Origin: JBOGXA01 sp050694175
GTDB lineage: Bacteria; Actinomycetota; CADDZG01; WHSQ01
Direction of reading: 5' to 3'
Assembly: GCA_050694175.1 (NCBI GenBank)
Contig: JBOGXA010000001.1
Span: 124,001 to 188,000 of the forward strand
Length of the DNA stretch: 64,000 bases
Part shown: positions 15,591-24,356 of the stretch, piece after piece
How the letters are laid out: each line of letters begins with the position of its first letter
How positions within the stretch are numbered: the stretch's first letter is position 1
Position numbers and translations under genes: made by a program
The notes under the pieces: generated by a model
What the model saw: the letters and a program-made list of their open reading frames with translations, nothing else
Told to the model about the DNA's origin: nothing
Databases searched by the model: none

Positions 15591-16970
15591 CTAGATTCGT
15601 TCGAAGTATCGAATGAGCTCCCAGTCGGTCACCGTGTTGTTGTCGAATATGAACTGCTCCTGCTTGGCGGTGTTCAGGAGATGCTCGAACACGAAGTCGC
15701 CGAAAGCGTCGCGAGCGAACTGGCTCTTCTCGAATACGTCGATGGCTTCGTGCAGAGAGGATGGGACGCGCGGCACGTCCTTGGCTTCGTAGGCGTTCCC
15801 CCGAAAGATCTCGGGAGGCTCGATCTTGTTCTCGATGCCGTGAAGACCGCCCGCGATCGTTGCTGCGAATGCGAGGTACGGGTTGACGTCGGCGCCGGGA
15901 ATGCGCGATTCGATGCGGAAGGAGCCGTGTTCGCCGACCAAACGGAAGCCGCAGGTCCGGTTGTCGTGGCCGACGGCGATCGCCGTGGGGGCCCAGGATT
16001 CGGCCTGGTAGCGCTTATAGGAATTCACCGACGGGGCAAACATCCACGCCATCTCGCGTGCGGTGGCGGTCAGTCCGCCGAGGTAGTAGCGAAACGTCTC
16101 GGCAATATGGTCTGGATCCGCGTCGTCCCACATCAACGACTCGTTGCCGTCGCCGTCCCAGACGCTCGAGTGAATGTGACAGGACGACCCCGCCTCCGCC
16201 ATCGACCACTTCGCCATGAACGTTATCGCCACGCCGTTCAGCGCGGCGATCTCCTTGACCCCGTTCTTGTACAGCGCGTGTCGGTCCGCCATCTCGAGCG
16301 CATCGGCAAACCGAAGGTTGATCTCGTGCTGCCCTTGCCCCCACTCTCCCTTCGAGAACTCGACCGGGACGCCGGCAGCGTCCATCCCGTTTCGAATCTG
16401 ACGGATGATCCACTCATCCTTGGTCGTCTGCAGGATGTGGTAGTCCTCGATGTAGCGAGCGTGTGGTGACATGTCTCTGTAGTCGCGTGCCCGGGCATCG
16501 TCGAACGAGTCCTTGAACAGGAAGAACTCGAGTTCCGATCCGAACTTGACCGTGTAACCCTTGGCTTCTGCGCGGCTGATCTGCTCCCTGAGAATCTGCC
16601 GCGGAGTCACCGCGACGGGCTCGTCACCCTCTTCCGAAACGACATCGCAGATCACAAGCGCCGTCTTCTCCAGCCACGGGATCAGCCTGAGGGTGTCGAG
16701 GTCCGGAACCATCTTGAAGTCGCCGTAGCCCGTGTCCCAGTTGGCATACTTGTAACCGGGAAGGGGTTCCATCTCCATGTCGACGGTGACCAGATACAAA
16801 CACGCGTGCAGCCCCTCGGCCCCCAGAACATCCTCCAGGAAGTAACGTCCGGTGACGCGCTTGCCCATGAAACGGCCTTGAAGGTCGGGGAAGACGCACA
16901 GGACGGTGTCCACGGAGCCCTCTGCGATCTGCCGGGTGAGTTCTTCTCTGTCGATGTTTGCCAACGTCAT
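15591..16970 (-). CDS. glutamine-synthetase-family gamma-glutamyl-amine ligase
   Basis: The 459-residue product has GS metal and substrate motifs: GSELEFFLF, GEWGQGQHEINLRFADAL, SSCHIHSSVWD, NSYKRYQAESWAP and FRIESRIPGADVNPYLAF. The opening (VDTVLCVFPDLQGRFMGKRV) matches the GlnA3/GlnA4/PuuA branch rather than biosynthetic GlnA, and the adenylylation-loop Tyr context of GlnA is absent. Members ligate glutamate to polyamines or ethanolamine. Its position between an amidotransferase and an ethanolamine-type permease, with an aldehyde dehydrogenase divergent, supports such a role. The exact amine cannot be read from sequence. Confidence 0.85.
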   Translation of the reverse strand: MTLANIDREELTRQIAEGSVDTVLCVFPDLQGRFMGKRVTGRYFLEDVLGAEGLHACLYLVTVDMEMEPLPGYKYANWDTGYGDFKMVPDLDTLRLIPWLEKTALVICDVVSEEGDEPVAVTPRQILREQISRAEAKGYTVKFGSELEFFLFKDSFDDARARDYRDMSPHARYIEDYHILQTTKDEWIIRQIRNGMDAAGVPVEFSKGEWGQGQHEINLRFADALEMADRHALYKNGVKEIAALNGVAITFMAKWSMAEAGSSCHIHSSVWDGDGNESLMWDDADPDHIAETFRYYLGGLTATAREMAWMFAPSVNSYKRYQAESWAPTAIAVGHDNRTCGFRLVGEHGSFRIESRIPGADVNPYLAFAATIAGGLHGIENKIEPPEIFRGNAYEAKDVPRVPSSLHEAIDVFEKSQFARDAFGDFVFEHLLNTAKQEQFIFDNNTVTDWELIRYFERI

Positions 16971-16996
16971 ACTCCTCGCTCGTGCATCTCGACCCC

Positions 16997-18550
16997 TTAG
17001 CGTGGTGGCCCGGGCGGAGGTTGCGGGGGATCGACCGCAGCCGGCGATTCCTCCAGCTCCGCCTCGGCGCGTGCGACGACGGCGAACTCCTCTTCCGGCG
17101 CTTCGGCCACAAGTCTGTGCCTCGACACCAACCCGAAATACAGCAGGCCCAAGGCGATGGCGATGATCGTTGCGAGTACGCCGAACTCCGCGCCGGGAAC
17201 GTCGTAGGCGAGCGAGCCGCCCATCGCCAGCAGCGAGATGGCTATCACCACCACCGCGCCCGGGATGCCGACCGGGCTCCGGTACGGCCGCGGAACGTCA
17301 GGCTCCTTTCGTCTCAAGACAATGAAGGCCACCATCATCAGCACATATGTGACGAGGGCGCCGAACACCGACATCTGCGTGAAGTTCGGGATCGCGTTGT
17401 CGGGGTCGATACGGTTGTAGACGATCACCGCGACGATCGCGAGAAGCGCCGGGATGACCAACGCCAGATAAGGCGTGCGTTGCGTGCCCGTCCGTGAGAG
17501 CAACCGAGGTATGTAGCCCGCGCGCGACAACGAATAGATGATGCGACTGTAGGCGAAGATGATCGAGAAGAACGACGCCAGAAGTCCGGTAAGGCCGACA
17601 ATCGTGACGAGCCAGAAGAACCAGTTCTTCCCCCCGTGCGCCACCGCCACAACATCCGGCAGAGGCGCGCCGGAGCCGCTCAGAAGCTGCGCCCCCCCTA
17701 TTCCTCCACCGACGAGGAAGACGATGGCAGAGAAGCCAACGAGCGACCACATGGCCAGAATCGTGCCGCCGGGAAGGTCGCGCGCGGGATCCCTCGCCTC
17801 CTCGGCCGCCATCGGCGTTCCCTCTATGGCGAGATAGAACCACGCCGCAAACGGCAGCGCGGCGAGGACGCCCTTGAAAACGCCGAAGGGGAAGACGGAG
17901 CTTTCTCCCGACTCGGGCGGGATGTTCGTGAAGTTTGACGCGTCCCACCCGCCCCCCAGCATGAGGACGAGTCCCCACAGAACCAACACGACCACCGAGA
18001 TCCCGGTGATCACAAACAGCGACCACAGCGTCTGCTGTATTCCAAGGATGTTGATTCCAACGAAGACGACGTAGGAAAGAATGATGATCCATTCGGTCGG
18101 TTCCAGCCCGAGGATCCTGGGCAGATCGTCGCAACACGGGAGCCCCGTGATGTAGGCCCCGATGCCAAACCCGATCGTCGCAGTAGCCAGGACGTATTCG
18201 AGGATCGCTGCGATACCGATCGAGAACCCTCCCCACGGGCCCATCGCGCGTCGACCGAACGCGTAGGGGCCACCGGTGACCGGAAACGCGGTGGCCATCT
18301 CCGATATGCAGTAGATCATCAAGGTGTAGAGGCCGATCATCAGCAGAGTCGCGATGAGAAAGCCTCCGTATCCTCCGGCGTCGAAGCCGAAGTTCCACGA
18401 AAAGTACTCGCCGGAGATCACATAGCCGACGCCCAGGGCCCAGATGAGCAGCTTGCCTGCGTGGCGTTCGAGCCGGCGCTGCTCGAGGTACTCGCCGCCG
18501 ACGTGCTCGTACTCGACCCCCCCGACCTTCGGCTTCGACTCCCGCGACAT
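16997..18550 (-). CDS. APC-family amino-acid/ethanolamine permease
   Basis: The 517-residue product from the ATG at 18550 (GGGGGG upstream) has twelve hydrophobic helices. Helix 1 (LLIWALGVGYVISGEYFSWN) carries the APC glycine motif, and PVTGGPYAFGRRAMGPWGG matches the helix 3 signature. It strongly resembles the ethanolamine permease branch. The C-terminal tail is acidic then Pro-rich. It is transcribed with the ligase gene (26-base gap) and is divergent from the aldehyde dehydrogenase, so import and catabolism of one amine is the simplest reading. Confidence 0.85.
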   Translation of the reverse strand: MSRESKPKVGGVEYEHVGGEYLEQRRLERHAGKLLIWALGVGYVISGEYFSWNFGFDAGGYGGFLIATLLMIGLYTLMIYCISEMATAFPVTGGPYAFGRRAMGPWGGFSIGIAAILEYVLATATIGFGIGAYITGLPCCDDLPRILGLEPTEWIIILSYVVFVGINILGIQQTLWSLFVITGISVVVLVLWGLVLMLGGGWDASNFTNIPPESGESSVFPFGVFKGVLAALPFAAWFYLAIEGTPMAAEEARDPARDLPGGTILAMWSLVGFSAIVFLVGGGIGGAQLLSGSGAPLPDVVAVAHGGKNWFFWLVTIVGLTGLLASFFSIIFAYSRIIYSLSRAGYIPRLLSRTGTQRTPYLALVIPALLAIVAVIVYNRIDPDNAIPNFTQMSVFGALVTYVLMMVAFIVLRRKEPDVPRPYRSPVGIPGAVVVIAISLLAMGGSLAYDVPGAEFGVLATIIAIALGLLYFGLVSRHRLVAEAPEEEFAVVARAEAELEESPAAVDPPQPPPGPPR

Positions 18551-18716
18551 CGCGTCCCCCCATTCCCGGCAATCACCGCGGCGCGGTCGAGGTCGTCCTC
18601 GATGGGGCAATTGCCTGTTTTTGCGACAGCCGCGCCGCACCTAATATCCACGGCAGGCGTTTGGCGTGTCAAGAAGTCCGCGTCGACCGGGCCGCCTAAC
18701 CCGCAAGGAGCGACTT

Positions 18717-20069
18717 ATGACAGACGTCATTAATCCAGCCAGCGAGGAAACGATCGCCAGCCCCCGGCAGGCGGGCGTCGACGAGCTCAACGACGCGGTG
18801 GCGCACGCCCAGAGGGCGTTTCCAGAGTGGTCGTCGGTATCGCCGCCCGACCGGGCAAAGGTGCTTCGAAAGATCGCGATGCTCATCGAGGACAACTCCG
18901 AGGACCTGGCCCAGCTCGAGACCGCCAACGTCGGCAAGCCGATCTCCGATTCCCGCGGTGAGGTCGCCATGGTGGCCGAGGTGTTCCATTTCTATGCCGG
19001 CGCCGTCGACAAGCATCACGGGGAGACCATCCCGGTCGCCGGCGGCGTGGACGTGACCTTCAGGGAACCTCTCGGGGTCGTGGGTCTGATCACTCCGTGG
19101 AACTTCCCGCTGAACATCGCTAGCTGGAAGGTGGCGCCGGCGCTCGCCTGTGGCAACACGATCGTGCTGAAGCCAGCAGAGATCACCCCGCTGACGTCGA
19201 TGCGACTCGGAGAGATCATCGCCGAGGCCGGTGTCCCCGAGGGCACGATGAAGGTCGTAGCGGGCGCGGGAAAGGTGGTGGGCCAGGCTCTCGTCGAGCA
19301 TTCGGAGGTGGCAAAGATCGGCTTCACCGGCTCGACGGAGGTGGGGGCGGGCGTAATGAGGGGGGCGGCGGGGACGATCAAGCGAGTGACCCTCGAACTC
19401 GGCGGCAAGTCCGCGAACGTGATCTTCGCCGACGCCGATCTCGAGGCGGCGGCGGCATCGGCCCCCTACGCAGTCTTCGGCAACGCGGGGCAAGACTGCT
19501 GCGCGCGCAGTCGCATCCTTGTCGAGCGTTCGATCTTCGACCACTTCACCGGGCTACTGATCGAGGCGACCGCAAAGCTGAAGGTCGGCGATCCCACGGA
19601 CGAGGCGACCGAGATGGGCCCCCTCATCTCCGCCGACCAGCGCTCCAAGGTTGCGTCCTACGTCGACGGCCACGTCGCGTTCACCGGCATCGCGCCGGAC
19701 GGGCCGGGCTTCTGGTATCCACCCACTCTCATAGGCCCGATCGGTAACGATTCCCGTCAAGCGCGCGAGGAGATCTTCGGGCCGGTTGCATGCCTGATCC
19801 CCTTTGAGGACGAGGGCGATGCAATCCGGATCGCGAACGACACGCCCTACGGGCTATCGGGATCGATTTGGACCCGCGATGTGGGCCGGGCGATGCGCGT
19901 GGCGCGCGCGATCGACGCGGGGGTGTTGTCGATCAACTCGAACACTTCCGTCCGGGTTTCCACACCATTCGGAGGCATGAAGCAATCGGGATTCGGGCGC
20001 GAGCTCGGCATGCACGCGCTCGACGGCTACTCGGACGTGAAGAACGTGTTCATCTCGACGGGGGAATGA
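18717..20069 (+). CDS. NAD(P)-dependent aldehyde dehydrogenase
   Basis: The 450-residue product starts at the ATG at 18717 (AAGGAG upstream). ALDH landmarks are present: LITPWNFPLN, NTIVLKPAE, GFTGSTEVG, LELGGKS with the general-base Glu, GQDCCARSR with nucleophile Cys about 261, EEIFGPV and TPFGGMKQSGFGRE. It resembles betaine-aldehyde and gamma-glutamyl-aminobutyraldehyde dehydrogenases. It is about 40 residues shorter than many family members, mainly at the N-terminus and before the PPTL segment. The SDR gene overlaps its stop. Confidence 0.9.
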   Translation: MTDVINPASEETIASPRQAGVDELNDAVAHAQRAFPEWSSVSPPDRAKVLRKIAMLIEDNSEDLAQLETANVGKPISDSRGEVAMVAEVFHFYAGAVDKHHGETIPVAGGVDVTFREPLGVVGLITPWNFPLNIASWKVAPALACGNTIVLKPAEITPLTSMRLGEIIAEAGVPEGTMKVVAGAGKVVGQALVEHSEVAKIGFTGSTEVGAGVMRGAAGTIKRVTLELGGKSANVIFADADLEAAAASAPYAVFGNAGQDCCARSRILVERSIFDHFTGLLIEATAKLKVGDPTDEATEMGPLISADQRSKVASYVDGHVAFTGIAPDGPGFWYPPTLIGPIGNDSRQAREEIFGPVACLIPFEDEGDAIRIANDTPYGLSGSIWTRDVGRAMRVARAIDAGVLSINSNTSVRVSTPFGGMKQSGFGRELGMHALDGYSDVKNVFISTGE

Positions 20070-20836
20070 TGGGAAGACTCGAGGGCAAGGTCTGCGTCAT
20101 CACAGGCTCTGCGAGTGGCATGGGCCGGGAGGCCGCGCTGCTGTTCTCAGAAGAGGGAGCCAGGGTATGCGTGGCTGACATGAACGAGGAAGCAGGCGAG
20201 ACCACTGCGAGAGACTGTGCCGACGCGTTCTTCTGTCGCGTCGATGTGTCCGATCCCGACAGTGTTCAAGAGATGTATCGGGCAACCGCCGAGAGATACG
20301 GAGGGATCGACGTCCTCTACAACAATGCCGGCATCATGCCCGAGGACGATGCTTCGATCCTGGACACCGGCGTCGAGGCGTGGCAGCGCGTGCAGGACGT
20401 GAACACCAAAGGAGTGTTTCTGTGCTGCAAGTACGGGATACCGCACCTTCTGGAACGCGGAGGCGGTTCCGTTATCAACGTGGCATCGTTCGTGGCGTTG
20501 ATGGGGGCTGCAACGTCGCAGGTCTCCTACACCGCGTCCAAGGGCGCGGTTCTGTCGATGAGCCGGGAGCTGGCGGTCGAGTTCGCTCCGCGGGGGGTAC
20601 GGGTGAACGCGTTGTGCCCGGGCCCGGTAGAGACACCGCTGCTCATGAGGCTGTTCGCCGAGACGCCGGGAGCCCTCGAGAGGAGGCTCGTCCATCTCCC
20701 GATGGGCCGGCTTGCGCAGGCGCGCGAGATCGCCCACGGCGCGCTCTTTCTCGCCGGCGACGACTCGTCGTACGTGACCGGATCGACGTTCCTCGTGGAC
20801 GGGGGCCTGACCGCCGCCTACGTGACGGCGGAATAG
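20066..20836 (+). CDS. short-chain dehydrogenase/reductase
   Basis: The 256-residue product has the Rossmann TGSASGMG cofactor motif, NNAGIMP, and the catalytic Ser (VASFV strand) and Tyr-Lys (SYTASK). The C-terminal LVDGGLTA is typical of classical SDRs. The acidic residue after strand 2 (ADMNEE) predicts NAD preference. Its ATG overlaps the aldehyde dehydrogenase stop (ATGATG at 20066-20071), so the two are translationally coupled. In the cluster it could oxidise the gamma-glutamyl-amino alcohol to the aldehyde used by the dehydrogenase. Confidence 0.9.
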   Translation: MMGRLEGKVCVITGSASGMGREAALLFSEEGARVCVADMNEEAGETTARDCADAFFCRVDVSDPDSVQEMYRATAERYGGIDVLYNNAGIMPEDDASILDTGVEAWQRVQDVNTKGVFLCCKYGIPHLLERGGGSVINVASFVALMGAATSQVSYTASKGAVLSMSRELAVEFAPRGVRVNALCPGPVETPLLMRLFAETPGALERRLVHLPMGRLAQAREIAHGALFLAGDDSSYVTGSTFLVDGGLTAAYVTAE

Positions 20837-20849
20837 GCGAGGTCGTGGA

Positions 20850-21308
20850 TCAGCTAGTGGCGCGGTCGGTTTCGACCTTGGCTTCCGTTTCGGCACGCCG
20901 CTCTACCAGCCGTTTGTGAACGACCGCTTCGAGGTCGCTGCGCATCTCCAGCAGCCGGCGAAACGAGTCCTTCATCAGCACGAGGAGCTCGCTGTCCTCG
21001 ACTGCCTGCACGTTTTTCGTGTGGGTGGTTTCGAGCAGCAGGCTCATCTCTCCGAAGAAGTCGCCTGGGCCGATGCGAGCGATCTCGACCTCGGAGCCGT
21101 TGATCTGGTCGTAGATCCGGACCTTTCCCGACAGGACGATGTAGAGGGCCTCGCCGGGGGACCCCTTCTCGAACACCATCGACCCCTCCGGCCACGCGAG
21201 GTTCACGGACGCTCCCACGATGCGCAGCAGGTCCCGGTCGCTCAGGAGGTCGAATCCCGGCACCTTCTGCAATGCTTTGACTAGGCTGTGAGTAATTGGT
21301 CGTCCCAT
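20850..21308 (-). CDS. cyclic-nucleotide-binding-domain protein
   Basis: The 152-residue protein starts at the ATG at 21308 (AGGAG upstream). It contains one cNMP-binding beta-roll: VFEKGSPGEALYIVLSGKVR, then IGPGDFFGEMSLLLETTHTKNVQA with the phosphate-binding-cassette pattern GEMSLL. The usual Arg of cAMP-binding cassettes (R-T/S) is replaced by H-T-K. There is no helix-turn-helix, so it is not a CRP-like regulator; a helical C-terminus rich in Arg and Glu follows. It is divergent, with 48 bases between starts, from a CpdA-like phosphodiesterase. Confidence 0.85.
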   Translation of the reverse strand: MGRPITHSLVKALQKVPGFDLLSDRDLLRIVGASVNLAWPEGSMVFEKGSPGEALYIVLSGKVRIYDQINGSEVEIARIGPGDFFGEMSLLLETTHTKNVQAVEDSELLVLMKDSFRRLLEMRSDLEAVVHKRLVERRAETEAKVETDRATS

Positions 21309-21356
21309 GCGACTCCTATGATCGTAAGCGACCGGCGAATTGGTGAGGAGGACCTG

Positions 21357-22226
21357 GTGTCCATGTCGAACATCCCGCTGCGGATCGCCCAGATAAGCGA
21401 TATCCACTGCGGAGAGCTGACGTTCGACGACGAGATGATGTCCTCCGCCGTCAAGCGGATCAATCACATGGAGCCCGACCTGGTGGTGGTCGTGGGCGAC
21501 CTGACCGCGGCGGGCTACGAGTGGGAGTTCGAGGATGCTGTTCGCTGGCTCGACGAGATCGAGCATCCGAAGATAGTCGTCCCGGGAAACCACGACTCAC
21601 GCAATGTTGGCTACATCCACTTCGAGCAGTACTTCGGCAAACGCTTCTCGACGTACCGGGAGGCGTTCGAATCGGAACGAGCCGAGCGTCTGCGGGCGAC
21701 CGGCTTCACGGTAGTGGCAGTCGATTCGTCCGAGCCCGACCTCAACGAGGGCCGTGTCGGCAGGGAGCATTACGCGTGGATCAAGGAGCAGTTCGCGCAC
21801 CCCGACGACATCAAGATCTTCGTTATCCACCACCACCTTGTGTCGATCCCGGGGACAGGGCGCGAACGCAACATCATCACGGATGCGGGCGATGTGCTCG
21901 CCGAGCTCACGCAACTCGACATCGACGTCGTCTTGTCGGGCCACAAGCACGTCCCGTTCTTCTGGGGGGTGAACGGGATGCTGATATGCAACTCGGGCAC
22001 GGCAGCCACGCGGCGCGTGCGGGGGCGAACCCCTCCGTCGTGGAACGAGATCCAGGTCGATGCGTCGACGATCAAGACGTATCTGCACTACGAGGACGGC
22101 CGCCGCGAGCTGTCGTTGATCTTCAATCTCCGCACCCAAGCGATGACACGCGAAGCGTTCTTCCTAACGGACGATTTCTTGAGCTCCAACCGCCTGCTGG
22201 CGGAGCCCGACGAGGTCGTCGGTTAG
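21357..22226 (+). CDS. CpdA-like calcineurin-type metallophosphoesterase
   Basis: All metal-binding motifs are present in order: SDIHCG, GDLT, GNHD, IHHHL and GHKH. This is the class III cyclic-nucleotide phosphodiesterase set (CpdA/Rv0805 type). The product is 289 residues from a GTG at 21357, chosen for the GAGGAGG five bases upstream; the ATG at 21363 is an alternative. Adjacency to a cNMP-binding protein suggests a common nucleotide signal, but many family members act on other phosphodiesters. Confidence 0.85.
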   Translation: MSMSNIPLRIAQISDIHCGELTFDDEMMSSAVKRINHMEPDLVVVVGDLTAAGYEWEFEDAVRWLDEIEHPKIVVPGNHDSRNVGYIHFEQYFGKRFSTYREAFESERAERLRATGFTVVAVDSSEPDLNEGRVGREHYAWIKEQFAHPDDIKIFVIHHHLVSIPGTGRERNIITDAGDVLAELTQLDIDVVLSGHKHVPFFWGVNGMLICNSGTAATRRVRGRTPPSWNEIQVDASTIKTYLHYEDGRRELSLIFNLRTQAMTREAFFLTDDFLSSNRLLAEPDEVVG

Positions 22227-22296
22227 GGGTTGATGCGTTGGCCATGGGGTCCGAAATCCGCCAGCCGGGGCCCGTTCGTGATGCCAACATAGCCGT

Positions 22297-23808
22297 GTGA
22301 TCCCCGATTTCGAGCGGTGTTATCAGGCCACCGAGAGCCGCGACCCGAGGTTCGACGGCTGGTTCGTGGTCGCGGTGAGCTCGACCGGCATCTACTGCCG
22401 CCCGAGCTGCCCGGCCATGACGCCAAAACGTTCAAACACACACTTCTATGCGACTGCGGCCGCCGCCCACGGGGCCGGCTTTAGGGCGTGTAAACGGTGC
22501 CGGCCCGACGCCGCGCCGGGGTCGCCCGAATGGGACACCCGCACGGACGTCGTGGGCCGGGCGATGCGGCTGATCGCGGACGGGCTCGTCGACCGCGAGG
22601 GCGTCGCCGGGCTCGCGAGCAGGTTGCACTTCAGCGCCCGCCATCTGCACCGGCAACTCGTGAAGGAGGTCGGAGCCGGCCCGATTGCCCTCGCGCGAGC
22701 GCGCCGGGCGCAGACCGCGCGGGTGTTGATCGAGTCGACTGCGCTGCACTTTGCCGAAGTTGCATTCGCGGCCGGGTTCGCGAGCGTTCGCCAGTTCAAC
22801 GACACAATCCGAGAGATCTTCGCCGCGACCCCGACGGAGTTGCGTCGGGGGTCGACACTCGCGTCCACGAACGGGACCGGCGCCATCGGGCTGCGCTTGC
22901 CGTTCCGGAAACCGTTCGACGGCGACGCATTGCTCGAGTTCCTCGGACGGCGCGCGGTACCCGGCATCGAGGAGTACGCGGATGGTCGCTATCGACGCAC
23001 GCTGCGCCTGCCCCACGGGCCAGGCGTCGTCGAGCTGAGCTGCGCGGGCGATCACGTCGCTTGTCGTCTCGAGCTCGATGACCTGCGCGATCTCACGGCT
23101 GCGGTGCAGCGCTGCAGACGACTGTTCGATCTCGACGCCGACCCCGTGGTCATCAAGGACTCGCTGCACCGCGATCCGATCCTGCGTCCGTTGGTGAGGA
23201 GACATCCGGGGCGGAGGGTGCCGGGTCATGTCGACGGGCCGGAGCTCGCGCTCCGAGCGATCCTCGGTCAGCAGGTTTCGGTCGCGGGGGCGAGAACCCT
23301 CACGGGTCGGTTGGTGGCCGCGGTCGGCAAGCCCCTCACGAGGCCAAATGGTTCGCTCACCCACGTTTTCCCGGAGCCGGAAGCCGTGGCAGAAGCCGAT
23401 CTCTCCGCCATCGGGATCCCCGGGGCCCGTCAGCGTGCGGTTGGCGCGCTGGCCGAGGCGATCGCGACGGAAGACATCGACCTCGACGCGGGGGCGAACC
23501 CGTCACCGGTGCACGCGCGGTTGCTCGACCTGCCGGGGATCGGGCCGTGGACCGCCTCCTACATCGCGATGAGGGCGCTGCGCGACCCCGACGCCTTCTT
23601 GCCGGGTGACCTCGGCGTGCGCAAGGCGATCCGCGGCTTGCCGGTACCGACGAGCCGGCAGCGATCTCCACGATCGCCGGGGCCTGGAGGCCGTGGCGAG
23701 CGTACGCAGTCCAGCACCTGTGGGCGAGCCTGTCTGACGCTCACATGCGTTAGCAATCGCAGTCCATCGCATCATCGGGCCCTGACCCCGGCTCGAGTTT
23801 TGCGATGA
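22297..23808 (+). CDS. AdaA-AlkA fusion: methyl-phosphotriester sensor and 3-methyladenine glycosylase (3' frameshift)
   Basis: Residues 1-75 are the Ada zinc module with Cys 34, 38, 65 and 68 (GIYCRPSC ... ACKRC). An AraC-type helix-turn-helix follows (about 85-185), then an AlkA glycosylase with the helix-hairpin-helix LPGIGPWTASYIAMRAL and FLPGDLGVRKA carrying the catalytic Asp. After GLPV the frame becomes nonsense. In the +1 frame the expected end continues (EPAAISTIAGAWRPW, then RAYAVQHLWASL) to a stop at 23751-23753. One missing G in CCGGTACC (about 23,641-23,647) explains this. Either the gene was recently broken or the sequence has an error. Confidence 0.88.
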   Translation: MIPDFERCYQATESRDPRFDGWFVVAVSSTGIYCRPSCPAMTPKRSNTHFYATAAAAHGAGFRACKRCRPDAAPGSPEWDTRTDVVGRAMRLIADGLVDREGVAGLASRLHFSARHLHRQLVKEVGAGPIALARARRAQTARVLIESTALHFAEVAFAAGFASVRQFNDTIREIFAATPTELRRGSTLASTNGTGAIGLRLPFRKPFDGDALLEFLGRRAVPGIEEYADGRYRRTLRLPHGPGVVELSCAGDHVACRLELDDLRDLTAAVQRCRRLFDLDADPVVIKDSLHRDPILRPLVRRHPGRRVPGHVDGPELALRAILGQQVSVAGARTLTGRLVAAVGKPLTRPNGSLTHVFPEPEAVAEADLSAIGIPGARQRAVGALAEAIATEDIDLDAGANPSPVHARLLDLPGIGPWTASYIAMRALRDPDAFLPGDLGVRKAIRGLPVPTSRQRSPRSPGPGGRGERTQSSTCGRACLTLTCVSNRSPSHHRALTPARVLR

Positions 23809-23820
23809 TGGACATTCATC

Positions 23821-24147
23821 ATGGACAGGATCGCGACGGTGCTCGAGGACAAAAGAGCCAGACTGGAAGCCGAGCTTGCGCGGATGTCGGCTCCGCCCGA
23901 AAGCTCGAGTGGGATCTCCTTCGGCAAGCGAGTAGGTGAGGGCACGAGCATGGCGGTGGAACGGATGGAGCAGGTTGCCGCTCACGACCAGATGCAGGCG
24001 CAGTTGGCGGACGTGCAACGTGCGCTGGCCAAGCTCGCCGAGGACAGCTACGGCTCGTGCGACGGCTGTGGGCGCGCGATCCTGCCGGAGCGGCTGGAGA
24101 TCCTGCCGTGGGCGGTCCTGTGCATCAAGTGCGCGGGGCGACGCTAG
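23821..24147 (+). CDS. DksA/TraR-type small zinc-finger protein
   Basis: The 108-residue protein has an N-terminal coiled region (VLEDKRARLEAELARM), a central KRVGEGTSMAVERMEQVAAH helix, and a C4 zinc finger (CDGC ... CIKC) near the end, as in DksA/TraR family proteins that act at the RNA polymerase secondary channel. A close paralogue lies at 41107-41436, with the central segment SGISFGKRVGEGTSMAV identical. It starts 67 bases after the true end of the Ada-AlkA gene. Confidence 0.85.
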   Translation: MDRIATVLEDKRARLEAELARMSAPPESSSGISFGKRVGEGTSMAVERMEQVAAHDQMQAQLADVQRALAKLAEDSYGSCDGCGRAILPERLEILPWAVLCIKCAGRR

Positions 24148-24356
24148 CCCTCGAGCCCGCCTCACTCTCACCAAGCCCTAAGTCCACCCGCGAACGGATG
24201 TATCAGGCCGAGTACCCGCTGCTCTTCTAAGCATCGCCGGGCCTGCAGCCCGGTCAACAGGAGGGGCATTCGTCCCCACCAGCCGAGAGCCGACACCGAT
24301 GGGCGCCCTACCGGTGAGCGGTTCGAGGCGTCGCCAGATGCTCACAAGGAGGGCAC

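Noticed and set aside
24148..24356. Riboswitch upstream of the secreted metalloprotease
   Set aside because: There is a small hairpin (CCGGGC/GCCCGG near 24,240-24,255) but conserved cores of known classes such as c-di-AMP were not recognised.
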